This document shows, one piece after another, positions 1 to 7,113 of a stretch of DNA of 11,179 nt. The notes beneath the pieces were generated by a model. That model was not told where the DNA came from and searched no databases. It was given only the letters and a program-made list of their open reading frames with translations. The stretch's first letter is position 1. Each line of letters opens with the position of its first letter. Where the stretch lies: assembly GCA_028067895.1 (NCBI GenBank), contig JAPTUI010000311.1, positions 1-11,179 on the forward strand. The letters are read 5' to 3'. This DNA comes from Pseudomonadota bacterium. GTDB taxonomy: Bacteria > Pseudomonadota > Gammaproteobacteria > Steroidobacterales > Steroidobacteraceae. A program made the position numbers and the translations under genes.

Positions 1-2
1 CG

Positions 3-128
3 GTCTTTCTGCCGGAGGGCTCTACGCGCACGGCGGCGGAGCTCGAGCCGCAGGAGAAGAACGCCCTCAGCCATCGAGAGCAAGCCTGTCGGGCCCTCGC
101 CGCGCGCGCCGCCGAGCTCTTCGCGGCC
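3..128 (+). other. rdgB: C-terminal segment of RdgB/HAM1 dITP/XTP pyrophosphatase (partial, enters from left edge)
   Basis: RdgB-family enzymes hydrolyse dITP, ITP and XTP to monophosphates and keep deaminated purines out of DNA and RNA. The visible codons read VFLPEG, then TRTAAELEPQEKNALSHR, then EQACRALAARAAEL. This aligns well with the end of E. coli RdgB, which reads FFVPSEGKTAAEL, EEKSAISHR and GQALKLLLDAL. The KNAxSHR signature, with its nucleobase-binding Ser-His-Arg, is intact. E. coli RdgB ends about 14 residues after that Arg, so the domain is essentially complete here by about base 128. There is no stop codon. A linker of about ten residues rich in Ala, Pro, Gly and Arg joins it to the guanylate kinase fold. 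The N-terminal part and start lie upstream of the window. Confidence 0.85.
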
Positions 129-767
129 CCTTGCGGGGCGGCTCCCGCGCCGGCGCGCCGGGGGCGACTGTTCGTGCTGGCGGCGCCCTCGGGAGCCGGC
201 AAGACCTCTCTGGTCCGCGCGCTGCTTGAGCGTAAGCCGCAGCTGCATATGTCCATCTCCCACACCACCCGGCCGCAGCGGCCCACCGAGACGAACGGCC
301 GCGAATACCACTTCGTGGACACCGAGGCGTTCGAGCGCAGCGTCGCCGAGGGCCGCTTCCTCGAGCATGCCCGGGTATTCGGCCATTACTACGGCACGGC
401 GCGCGAACCGGTGGAACGTCAGCTCGCGGCGGGCGTGGACGTCGTACTCGAGATCGACTGGCAGGGCGCCCGCCAGGTGCGCGCTGCGCTGCCGGCGTGC
501 GAGAGCATCTTCGTCCTGCCGCCGTCACGGACGGCGCTGGAGGAGCGGCTGCGCGGCCGGGCCACGGATTCCGCCGAGGTCATCGCCCGCCGGCTGCGCG
601 AGGCGGCCGGGGACATGACCCATTGGAACGAGTTCGACTACGTCGTCGTCAACGACCAGTTCGGGCGGGCACTCGAGGACCTGGTGCACATCGTCGAGGG
701 CCGCGGCGAGGCGCTGCTCGCCTGGCGGGCGGCGCTCGCGCCGCTGCTCGCGCCGCTGCTGGCCTGA
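3..767 (+). CDS. gmk: Guanylate kinase (Gmk), apparently the C-terminal half of an RdgB-Gmk fusion; 5' end outside window
   Basis: Gmk phosphorylates GMP/dGMP to the diphosphate with ATP in the cytosol, feeding GTP and (p)ppGpp pools. The P-loop APSGAGKT lies at about bases 183-206. It is followed by the GMP-binding stretch SHTTRP...NGREYHF, then GRFLEHARVFGHYYGT, the Walker-B-like LEIDWQGARQVR and a lid-region RATDSAEVIARRL. The kinase ends at the TGA at 765-767, a normal C-terminus. The 5' side is unusual: the frame is open from base 3 and its first 42 codons read as the C-terminus of RdgB. The only ordinary in-frame start codon is a GTG at 174, which falls inside the first beta strand (GRLFVLAAPSG) and would remove half of it; a CTG lies at 168. 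A conventional gmk with start 174 is therefore possible but poor, and I prefer a fused protein. rpoZ follows 82 bases downstream. Kinase identity is near certain; the fusion is an inference. Confidence 0.9.
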   Translation, partial: VFLPEGSTRTAAELEPQEKNALSHREQACRALAARAAELFAAPCGAAPAPARRGRLFVLAAPSGAGKTSLVRALLERKPQLHMSISHTTRPQRPTETNGREYHFVDTEAFERSVAEGRFLEHARVFGHYYGTAREPVERQLAAGVDVVLEIDWQGARQVRAALPACESIFVLPPSRTALEERLRGRATDSAEVIARRLREAAGDMTHWNEFDYVVVNDQFGRALEDLVHIVEGRGEALLAWRAALAPLLAPLLA

Positions 768-789
768 ACGGGCGTCTTTGCCGTATAGT
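764..789 (+). promoter_or_regulatory. Weak candidate promoter for rpoZ-spoT
   Basis: A TATAGT box (784-789) stands out in otherwise GC-rich sequence between gmk and rpoZ and matches the sigma-70 -10 consensus at five of six positions. The upstream -35 is poor: CTGAAC at 764-769 leaves only 14 bases of spacing. The gmk stop lies just before, so an internal promoter here would let rpoZ and spoT be expressed separately from the fused kinase gene. There is no direct evidence of transcription start. Confidence 0.3.
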
Positions 790-849
790 AGGGTCCTCTG
801 GGGCGCTCTGCCGCGCCCGTTAACCCATTGTCAGTACGCAAGAATCGCC

Positions 850-1140
850 ATGGCCCGCATCACCGTCGAAGACTGTCTGCCGAACGTCGATAATCTCTTT
901 CAACTGGTGATTCTGGCAGCGCAGCGTGCGCGGCGGCTGGCCAACGGCGCCGAGCCCACCGTGCCGGTCGAGAACGACAAGCCGACCGTGGTCGCGCTGC
1001 GCGAGATCGCCGCCGGCAACGTCACGGTCGAGATGCTGCGCGAGCCGGAGCCGCCGCCGGCAGAGCCCCCCGCCCCCGATGTGTCCGAGCTCGACATGCA
1101 GTCCGCGTTCCGCGCGCCGCAGTTCGGCCTGGGGGACTGA
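850..1140 (+). CDS. rpoZ: RNA polymerase omega subunit
   Basis: Omega is the small core RNA polymerase subunit. It wraps the C-terminal tail of beta-prime, helps assembly, and in gammaproteobacteria forms part of a ppGpp-binding site. The 96-residue product starts MARITVEDCL and carries the family core NLFQLVILAAQRARRL followed by VENDKPTVVALREIAAGNV, closely matching E. coli MARVTVQDAV / NRFDLVLVAARRAR / ENDKTTVIALREI. The tail is Pro/Glu-rich (EPEPPPAEPPAPD), and tails of this family are variable. The ATG at 850 is chosen because homology begins there; an upstream in-frame ATG at 778 would add 24 unconserved residues and overlap the possible promoter. It lies between gmk and spoT, the classical order linking omega to ppGpp metabolism. 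Confidence 0.96.
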   Translation: MARITVEDCLPNVDNLFQLVILAAQRARRLANGAEPTVPVENDKPTVVALREIAAGNVTVEMLREPEPPPAEPPAPDVSELDMQSAFRAPQFGLGD

Positions 1141-1364
1141 GCGCCGCCGGGCTCCCGCCCTGCGCACCGCCGCAACTGCCGGCGCTGGATTCGCCCCTGG
1201 CGGCTGTGTAGATTTCCAGTCCGGTGGTGGCGTGAGCGTCAAGCGCGTGGAGTGGATGTGACAGACCGTTCGGTCCGTGTGGCCGCGGGCCCCGAGAAGA
1301 CTCAGGCAGGGCGCACGCGGGCAAGATCGGCACGACTCCCCCTGCGGGCGCAGCGCTGAGCACC
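1141..1364. other. Non-coding gap between rpoZ and spoT
   Basis: These 224 bases hold no convincing gene. They are slightly richer in AT around 1205-1220 (TGTAGATTTCCAG), where TAGATT at 1209-1214 is a weak -10-like box with only a poor -35. A short hairpin GACCGTTCGGTC sits at 1264-1275, without a T-run. The gap is longer than usual for this gene pair and could hold a promoter or leader for spoT, but nothing here is strong. Confidence 0.4.
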
Positions 1365-3587
1365 ATGGATTACGCGTCTTCCCTTCTCGGGCTGCTTCCC
1401 GGCGGAAGGCGCACTCCCGGGCTGAAGGAACTGCTGGCGACCGTCGGCAGCTACCTGCCGCCGGAGCAGGTGGCCCGCGTGCGCGCCGCCGCGGAATTCG
1501 GGGCCTCGGCCCACCAGGGACAGAAGCGCCTCTCCGGCGAGCCGTACATCGCGCACCCGGTCGCGACCGCGGCCATTCTCGCCGACCTCAGACTCGATGC
1601 CGACACGCTCGTCGCGGCGATCCTGCACGACGTCATCGAGGACACCCCGACGCCGAAGGACCAGCTGGCCGAGCGCTTCGGCGCCGATGTCGCCGAGCTG
1701 GTCGACGGGGTGACCAAGCTCGACGCCATCCAGTTCAAGAACCGCGAAGAGGCGCAGGCGGAGTCGTTCCGCAAGATGCTGCTCGCGATGGTGCGCGACC
1801 TGCGCGTGATCCTGGTCAAGCTCGCCGACCGCACGCACAACATGCGCACGATCCAGGCGATGCCACCGCACCGCCGGCGGGCGATCGCCCGCGAGACGCT
1901 CGACATCTACGCGCCGATCGCCGAGCGGCTCGGCCTGTACAACCTGAAACTCGAGCTGGAGGAACTCGGGTTCCGCGCGCTGTATCCGCGCCGCTATCGG
2001 GTGCTGGAGCACGCGCTGCGCAAAGCGCGCGGCAACCAAAAGGAATTCCTCAAGAAGATCGAACAGCAGCTCTCGGCGGCGCTGAAGAAGCACGGCATCG
2101 AGGCGCGGGTCGAAATGCGCGAGAAGCACATCTACAGCATCTACCGCAAGATGCTGCGCAAGCGCGCCTCGCTCGCCGAGATCGTGGATGTGTACGGTCT
2201 GCGCATCATCGTCGATGAGTTCGATACCTGCTACCGCGCGGTCGGGGTGGTGCACTCGGTGTTCAAGCCGATGCCCGGTCGATTCAAGGACTACATCGCC
2301 ATTCCGCGCGTCAACGGCTACCAGTCCCTGCACACCACGCTGTTCGGTCCGAACGCCGTGCCCATCGAGGTGCAGATCCGCACCGAGGATATGCATCGGG
2401 TGGCGGAGTCCGGCATCGCCGCGCACTGGAAGTACAAGAGCGGGGAGGACGCCGGCACCATGGAGCAGGCGCGCGCCCGCGAGTGGCTCTCGGAGCTCGT
2501 CGAGCTGCAGGAGGACGGCAGCTCCGAGGAGTTCCTCGAGAGCGTCAAGGTCGACCTGTACCCGGACAAGGTGTACGTCTTCACGCCCAAGGGCAAGATC
2601 CTGCGCCTGCCGAGCGGGGCAACCGTGGTCGACTTCGCCTACGCGGTGCACACCGACGTCGGCAACCGCTGTGTCGCCGCCAAGGTCGACCGGCGCCTCA
2701 CGCCGCTGCGCACGGTGCTGCGCAACGGCCAGACCATCGAGATCATCACCGCCAAGGGCGCAGTCCCCAATCCCGCCTGGGTGGGGTTCGTCGTCACCGC
2801 CAAGGCGCGCAGCGCGATCCGCCACTACCTGAAGAGCCTGCGCCGCACCGAGGCGATCGCACTCGGCCAGCGGCTGCTCGCCCAGGCGCTCGCGGAGTTC
2901 CACCTCGCGCTCGAGAAGGTTCCGCCCGAGACGCGCATCGTGACGCTCGGGGAGTTCGGCATGAAGGACATGGACGAGTTGTACGAGCGGATCGGCCTCG
3001 GCGAGCGTCTCGCCCCGCTCGTGGCGCGCCGACTGTTGCCGGCGGGCGCCCCGCAGGACGGCGCGCAGCTGCCCGCACCGCTCGCCATCGCCGGCACCGA
3101 AGGGCTGCTCGTAACCTACGCGCGCTGCTGCTTCCCGCTGCCGAATGACCCGGTGTTCGCATTTCTCTCCGCCGGGCGCGGCGTGGTCATCCACCGCGAC
3201 CGCTGCGTGAACGTCGAGGACTACCGCAAACACCCCGAAAAGTGGCTGCCGGTGAGCTGGCAGCCTGCCCCGGAGCGGCTGTTCAGCTCCGAGATCCGCG
3301 TCGATGTGGTCAACCGTACCGGTGTGCTCGCCCGGGTCGCTGCGGCGATCGCCAGCGCCGACACCAACATTCATCACGTCTCGATCGAGGAGCAGGAAGG
3401 CGACGCCACGACCTTGACGTTCGAGCTGAAAGTGCGCGACCGCAAGCAGCTCGCGCACGTGATGCGCGTGATCCGCCGCATGCCCGACGTGGCGCGGGTC
3501 AGTCGCACCATCGCCGCGCACGCCCGCGGCGGGCGCGCCGACAGCGACGAGCTCGACGATCCGGATTCGAATTCCCACACTGCATGA
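1365..3587 (+). CDS. spoT: Bifunctional (p)ppGpp synthetase/hydrolase SpoT (RSH family)
   Basis: This is the long RelA/SpoT-homologue that degrades, and usually also makes, the alarmone (p)ppGpp. The product is 740 residues (E. coli SpoT 702). The N-terminal HD hydrolase is intact, with H64 in YIAHP, the HDVIED motif at 88-93 and LADRTHNMRT at 153-162. The synthetase region (about 200-355) keeps EKHIYSIYRK, RFKDYIAIP at 306-314, NGYQSLHT and EVQIRTED. RFKD is the basic RxKD form typical of bifunctional enzymes rather than the acidic RelA form. A TGS domain spans about 402-463 (VYVFTPKGKI to GQTIEIIT). A Cys-Cys pair at 588-589 with H610 and C614 marks the conserved-cysteine region, and a C-terminal ACT domain covers about 643-716. 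A 25-residue Asp/Ser-rich tail follows. The ATG at 1365 fits the usual N-terminus; its ribosome-binding site is weak. ridA is translationally coupled downstream. Confidence 0.97.
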   Translation: MDYASSLLGLLPGGRRTPGLKELLATVGSYLPPEQVARVRAAAEFGASAHQGQKRLSGEPYIAHPVATAAILADLRLDADTLVAAILHDVIEDTPTPKDQLAERFGADVAELVDGVTKLDAIQFKNREEAQAESFRKMLLAMVRDLRVILVKLADRTHNMRTIQAMPPHRRRAIARETLDIYAPIAERLGLYNLKLELEELGFRALYPRRYRVLEHALRKARGNQKEFLKKIEQQLSAALKKHGIEARVEMREKHIYSIYRKMLRKRASLAEIVDVYGLRIIVDEFDTCYRAVGVVHSVFKPMPGRFKDYIAIPRVNGYQSLHTTLFGPNAVPIEVQIRTEDMHRVAESGIAAHWKYKSGEDAGTMEQARAREWLSELVELQEDGSSEEFLESVKVDLYPDKVYVFTPKGKILRLPSGATVVDFAYAVHTDVGNRCVAAKVDRRLTPLRTVLRNGQTIEIITAKGAVPNPAWVGFVVTAKARSAIRHYLKSLRRTEAIALGQRLLAQALAEFHLALEKVPPETRIVTLGEFGMKDMDELYERIGLGERLAPLVARRLLPAGAPQDGAQLPAPLAIAGTEGLLVTYARCCFPLPNDPVFAFLSAGRGVVIHRDRCVNVEDYRKHPEKWLPVSWQPAPERLFSSEIRVDVVNRTGVLARVAAAIASADTNIHHVSIEEQEGDATTLTFELKVRDRKQLAHVMRVIRRMPDVARVSRTIAAHARGGRADSDELDDPDSNSHTA

Positions 3588-3590
3588 GGA
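3587..3590 (+). promoter_or_regulatory. Ribosome-binding site of ridA overlapping the spoT stop
   Basis: AGGA at 3587-3590 shares its first base with the spoT TGA (3585-3587) and sits 5 bases before the ATG at 3596. It decides between three in-frame ATGs (3584, 3590, 3596) in favour of the third, which also gives the family N-terminus MSRTI. The arrangement suggests translational coupling to spoT. Confidence 0.6.
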
Positions 3591-3595
3591 TGGAC

Positions 3596-3979
3596 ATGAG
3601 CCGCACGATCATTCAGACCGACCACGCGCCGGCGGCAATCGGCACGTATTCGCAGGCGGTGCGCGTCGGGGACACGGTGTATCTCTCCGGGCAGATTCCG
3701 CTCGATCCGGCCACCAAGGAGCTGGTCGGCGGCGGCATCGAGGCGCAGATCCACCGCGTGTTCGAGAATCTCAAGGCCGTGGCCGAGGCGGCCGGCGGCT
3801 CGCTCGCGCAGGCGGTGAAGGTCAACGTCTACCTGACCGACCTGACGCATTTCCCCAAGGTCAACGAGATCATGGCGCAGTATTTCCCGCAGCCTTACCC
3901 GGCGCGCGCGGCGGTCGGTGTGGCGCAGCTGCCCAAGGGCGCGCGCGTCGAGGCGGAGTGCATCCTGTACCTTGGCTGA
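3596..3979 (+). CDS. ridA: Reactive intermediate/imine deaminase RidA (YjgF/YER057c/UK114 family)
   Basis: RidA hydrolyses the enamine/imine intermediates (such as 2-aminoacrylate) released by PLP-dependent dehydratases, protecting PLP enzymes; it acts as a cytosolic trimer. The 127-residue product has the usual length and pattern: APAAIGTYSQAV near the N-terminus, SGQIPLDP at 31-38, and the C-terminal YPARAAVGVAQLPKGARVEAE. R104 in PARA and E119 correspond to the substrate-carboxylate-binding Arg105 and Glu120 of E. coli RidA, so this is an active-type member. The gene begins 8 bases after the spoT stop, and its own end overlaps the recG start by 8 bases. A ridA next to spoT is common in gammaproteobacteria. 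Starts at 3584 or 3590 would add only two to four residues. Confidence 0.95.
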   Translation: MSRTIIQTDHAPAAIGTYSQAVRVGDTVYLSGQIPLDPATKELVGGGIEAQIHRVFENLKAVAEAAGGSLAQAVKVNVYLTDLTHFPKVNEIMAQYFPQPYPARAAVGVAQLPKGARVEAECILYLG

Positions 3980-6071
3980 AACGGCCCGCAAACGCGGCGC
4001 GAACGAACAGCGCCCGGTGACGGCGCTGCGCGGCGTCGGGGCGGCGCTCGCCGATCGGCTGCGCCGCCTCGGGGTCGAGCAGGTGCAGGATCTGCTGTTC
4101 ATCCTGCCCGTTGATTACGACGACCGCACCGAGTGCCGGCGCATCGGGGAGTTGTTCCCCGGGATGCGCGCGCTGATCGAAGCGGAAGTACAGCTCACCG
4201 AGGTCGTGTTTCGCCGGCGCCGGCAGCTGCTGACGCGCCTGTCGGACGGTTCGGGCCTCCTGACGCTGCGGTTCTTTCACTTCTCCGCCGCTCAGCAGGA
4301 GGGGCTCGCGCGCGGGGCGCGCCTGCGGGTGTTCGGCGAGGTGCGCCGCGGGCCGCAGGGCCTGGAGATCGTCCACCCGGAGTACCAGCGGGTCACCGAG
4401 CACTCCGGGGCGGTGCAGGACACACTGACGCCGCTGTACCCGCTGACCGAAGGGGTCACCCAGGGGCGGCTGCGCATGCTGATCGGACAGGCGCTGCGTG
4501 AACTGGACAGCGCCGGCGTGCACGACTGGGTGCCGCGCGAGCTGTTGGAGGATCTGCACCTGCCCTCGCTGCGCGAGGCGCTGCATTACGTGCATCGGCC
4601 GCCGAAGCAGGCGCAGCTCGCGCAGCTCAGCGCGCGGCGCCATCCGGCGCAGCGGCGGCTCGCCTTCGAGGAACTGCTCGCCCACCAGGCGAACCTGCGG
4701 CTGATCAAGCGCGCCACGCGCACCGATCCGGCCTGGGCGCTCGAGGATGCCGAGGGGCTCTCGGCGCGCCTGTTGGCTTCGCTGCCGTTTCAACTGACCG
4801 CAGCGCAGGCGCGTGCGTTGGCCGAAGTGGAAGCCGACGTGCGTGCCGAGCGGCCGATGGTGCGCCTGGTGCAGGGCGATGTCGGCTGCGGCAAGACCGT
4901 CGTGGCGGCGCTGGCCGCGGCGCGCGCTGCGGGCAGCGGCCTGCAGGCGGCGCTGATGGCGCCCACGGAACTCCTCGCCGAGCAGCACGCGCGCAACTTT
5001 CGCGCCTGGCTGCAGCCGCTCGGGTTGCCCGTGGCGCTGCTCTCGGGCGCCCAGCCGGCCCGCGCGCGGCGCAGCGCGCTCGAGGCGGTCGCCTCCGGCG
5101 AGGTACGCATGGTCGTCGGCACGCACGCGCTGTTTCAGGAGGGCATTGAGTTCGCGCACCTCGCGCTGGTGATCGTCGATGAGCAGCACCGCTTCGGGGT
5201 GCAGCAGCGCCTGCGCCTGCAGGAGAAAGGCCGTGCGCGCGGCCGCTTTCCGCATCAGCTGATCATGACCGCGACACCGATCCCGCGCACGCTCGCGATG
5301 ACCGCGTACGCGGACCTGGACGTGTCGGTGATCGATGAGCTGCCGCCGGGACGCACACCGGTGCAGACGGTTGTGGTGCCCGAGCAGCGCCGCGACGAAG
5401 TCGTCGCACGGGTGGCGCAGGCCTGCCGCTCGGGCCGGCAGGTGTACTGGGTCTGTCCGCTCATCGAGGAATCCGAGGAACTGCGCGCCCAGGCAGCGGA
5501 GGAGACCGCCGCGGTGCTCGCCGAGGCGCTGCCGGAGCTGCGCGTCGATCTGGTACACGGCCGGCTCGCCTCGGCCAGGAAAGAGGCGGCGATGCACGCC
5601 TTTCAGGCCGGACACATCCAGGTGCTGGTCGCCACGACCGTGATCGAGGTCGGCGTCGATGTGCCGAATGCAACGCTGATGGTGATCGAGAACGCCGAGC
5701 GCATGGGACTGGCGCAGTTGCACCAGCTGCGCGGGCGCGTCGGGCGCGGTGCGGCGGCGAGCAGCTGCGTGCTGCTGTACCGCGCACCGCTCTCCGCGCT
5801 CGCCCGCCGCCGTCTGGAGGTGATGCGCCAAACCAACGACGGGTTCGAGATCGCGCGGCGCGACCTTGAGTTGCGCGGCCCGGGTGAGCTGCTCGGCACC
5901 CGTCAGACGGGTCTGGCGCAGATGCGGGTGGCGGACCTGATCCGCGACGCCGACCTGCTGACGCGGGTGCAGGCGGCCGCCGAGGTGCTCCTCGAGCGCT
6001 ATCCGGATAATATCGCGGCGCTGTCGGCCCGCTGGCTGGCCGGCGGCGAGCAGTACGGGAGAGTAGGTTAG
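3972..6071 (+). CDS. recG: ATP-dependent DNA helicase RecG
   Basis: RecG is a superfamily 2 helicase that regresses stalled replication forks and processes branched DNA and R-loops. From the TTG at 3972 the product is 699 residues (E. coli 693). The N-terminal wedge/OB domain is recognisable from ALRGVGAALADRL, VQDLLFILPVDYDDRT and SDGSGLLTLRFF. Helicase motifs follow: Walker A GDVGCGKT at 302-309, MAPTELLAEQHARNF, DEQH at 403-406, TATPIPRTLAMTAYAD, and the conserved end LHQLRGRVGRG with RGPGELLGTRQTG. The TTG is preferred because it places about 16 residues before ALRGVG, as in E. coli, and overlaps the ridA stop by 8 bases. A GGAG at 3955-3958 is a rather distant ribosome-binding site. GTG 4017 is the alternative start; an upstream start at 3918 would add unconserved residues from inside ridA. 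Confidence 0.96.
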   Translation: MAETARKRGANEQRPVTALRGVGAALADRLRRLGVEQVQDLLFILPVDYDDRTECRRIGELFPGMRALIEAEVQLTEVVFRRRRQLLTRLSDGSGLLTLRFFHFSAAQQEGLARGARLRVFGEVRRGPQGLEIVHPEYQRVTEHSGAVQDTLTPLYPLTEGVTQGRLRMLIGQALRELDSAGVHDWVPRELLEDLHLPSLREALHYVHRPPKQAQLAQLSARRHPAQRRLAFEELLAHQANLRLIKRATRTDPAWALEDAEGLSARLLASLPFQLTAAQARALAEVEADVRAERPMVRLVQGDVGCGKTVVAALAAARAAGSGLQAALMAPTELLAEQHARNFRAWLQPLGLPVALLSGAQPARARRSALEAVASGEVRMVVGTHALFQEGIEFAHLALVIVDEQHRFGVQQRLRLQEKGRARGRFPHQLIMTATPIPRTLAMTAYADLDVSVIDELPPGRTPVQTVVVPEQRRDEVVARVAQACRSGRQVYWVCPLIEESEELRAQAAEETAAVLAEALPELRVDLVHGRLASARKEAAMHAFQAGHIQVLVATTVIEVGVDVPNATLMVIENAERMGLAQLHQLRGRVGRGAAASSCVLLYRAPLSALARRRLEVMRQTNDGFEIARRDLELRGPGELLGTRQTGLAQMRVADLIRDADLLTRVQAAAEVLLERYPDNIAALSARWLAGGEQYGRVG

Positions 6072-6075
6072 GCGT

Positions 6076-7005
6076 ATGTCAGCGACGAGCGATGCAGTCC
6101 ACCCCGCGCGCGGTCCGAGTGAGGCGCCGTTCGTGCACCGCGTGGCGCGGCGGCTCGAGGAGTACGCGCGGCTCGCCCGCTTCGACCGGCCGATCGGCAC
6201 CTGGCTGCTGATGTGGCCGACGCTCTGGGCGCTGTGGATCGCCGGGCGCGGCCGGCCGGATCCGCAGGTGCTCGTCGTGTTCGTACTCGGCGTCATCGTC
6301 ATGCGCGCCGCCGGCTGCATCATCAATGACTTCGCCGACCGCAACATCGATCCGCACGTGAAGCGGACCCGGGACCGGCCGCTCGCGGCGCGGCGCGTGT
6401 CGCCGGCCGAGGCGCTGGCCTTGTTCGGGGCACTGATGCTCGTGGCGCTCGTGCTCGTGAGCCGGCTGAACCGCCTGACGATCGAGCTGGCCGTGGTGGG
6501 GGCCGCGCTCACCGCTTCCTACCCGTTCGTGAAGCGGTTCTTCCCGCTGCCGCAGCTGTACCTGGGACTGTCGTTCGGCGGCTGGAGCATTCCGATGGCC
6601 TTTGCCGCCGAGCTCGGCACGGTGCCGAAGGCAGCCTGGGTGATGTACATCGCGGCGGTGTTGTGGGCCGTGGTCTACGACACGCTCTATGCCATGGTCG
6701 ATCGCGACGATGACCGCAAGATCGGTATTCAGTCGAGCGCGCTGCTGTTCGCCGATCTCGACCGGGTATGGGTCGGGGTGCTGCAGGGGCTGGTGCTGAT
6801 CGCGCTCGTGCTCGCCGGGCGCGAGCTGAAATTGGGCGGCTGGTACGCCGCGGGGCTCTGCGCCGCGGCGGTCCTGTTCGCCTACCAGCAGTGGCTCGCT
6901 CGTCGTCGCGAGCCGGCCGCTTGCCTGCGGGCCTTTCTGAACAACAACTACGTTGGCATGGCCATCTTCATCGGCGTGGCGCTGCATTACGTCTACGCGC
7001 GCTGA
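6076..7005 (+). CDS. ubiA: 4-hydroxybenzoate octaprenyltransferase UbiA
   Basis: UbiA is an inner-membrane prenyltransferase that attaches the polyprenyl tail to 4-hydroxybenzoate, the first membrane step of ubiquinone synthesis. The 309-residue product shows both Asp-rich Mg-diphosphate motifs: NDFADRNID at 84-92 followed by HVKRTRDRPLAA, and DTLYAMVDRDDD at 202-213 followed by KIGIQSSALLF. About nine hydrophobic segments are visible, starting with GTWLLMWPTLWALWIAG. The N-terminal 25 residues are hydrophilic and longer than in E. coli UbiA (290 residues). It starts 4 bases after the recG stop, so it is probably co-transcribed. No ubiC (chorismate lyase) is adjacent, so 4-hydroxybenzoate must be supplied from elsewhere. 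A strong hairpin follows the stop directly. Confidence 0.95.
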   Translation: MSATSDAVHPARGPSEAPFVHRVARRLEEYARLARFDRPIGTWLLMWPTLWALWIAGRGRPDPQVLVVFVLGVIVMRAAGCIINDFADRNIDPHVKRTRDRPLAARRVSPAEALALFGALMLVALVLVSRLNRLTIELAVVGAALTASYPFVKRFFPLPQLYLGLSFGGWSIPMAFAAELGTVPKAAWVMYIAAVLWAVVYDTLYAMVDRDDDRKIGIQSSALLFADLDRVWVGVLQGLVLIALVLAGRELKLGGWYAAGLCAAAVLFAYQQWLARRREPAACLRAFLNNNYVGMAIFIGVALHYVYAR

Positions 7006-7006
7006 G

Positions 7007-7029
7007 CGGCGCGCAACTTTTGCGCGCCG
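7007..7029 (+). terminator. Perfect 10-base-pair hairpin just after ubiA (terminator-like, no U-tract)
   Basis: CGGCGCGCAA (7007-7016) pairs perfectly with TTGCGCGCCG (7020-7029) across a 3-base CTT loop, starting 2 bases after the ubiA stop. A run of Ts does not follow, so it is not a classical intrinsic terminator. It could stabilise the 3' end of the upstream mRNA or act as a U-tract-less terminator. Confidence 0.5.
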
Positions 7030-7043
7030 GCGGGGTTATGTCT

Positions 7044-7067
7044 GCGTGCCGCGCGGCCGCGGCACGC
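7044..7067. repeat. Second perfect hairpin, 10 base pairs with 4-base loop
   Basis: GCGTGCCGCG (7044-7053) and CGCGGCACGC (7058-7067) are exact reverse complements around CGGC. It lies 14 bases after the previous hairpin and before the TM2-protein gene. There is no downstream T-run. Confidence 0.5.
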
Positions 7068-7078
7068 GGGAGCTTCCA

Positions 7079-7097
7079 GCGTGCCCTGAGGGCGCGC
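7079..7097. repeat. Third hairpin upstream of the TM2-protein gene
   Basis: GCGTGCCC (7079-7086) pairs with GGGCGCGC (7090-7097) around TGA, with one G-T wobble. It ends about 5 bases before the GGGGGA ribosome-binding site, so folding could affect translation of the next gene. The 10-mer GGCGCGCAAC at 7008-7017 recurs at 7091-7100, linking the first and third hairpins by sequence. Confidence 0.4.
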
Positions 7098-7113
7098 AAC
7101 AGGGGGACGAGCG

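Noticed and set aside
734..757. 12-base tandem duplication (GCTCGCGCCGCT twice) at the gmk 3' end
   Set aside because: It only encodes the Leu/Ala/Pro-rich C-terminal tail (LAPLLAPLLA); low-complexity coding sequence in a GC-rich genome.
778..849. Upstream ATG extending rpoZ by 24 residues
   Set aside because: The added residues are not conserved, and omega proteins begin at MARxTV, which is the ATG at 850.
1302..3578. 758-codon open frame on the - strand opposite spoT
   Set aside because: It is antisense to an unmistakable SpoT, has a His/Arg/Leu-rich composition typical of GC-rich shadow frames, and shows no recognisable domain.
3870..6512. 880-codon open frame on the - strand opposite recG and ubiA
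   Set aside because: It spans parts of three real genes, is low-complexity and arginine/glutamine-rich, and has no family motif; a shadow frame.
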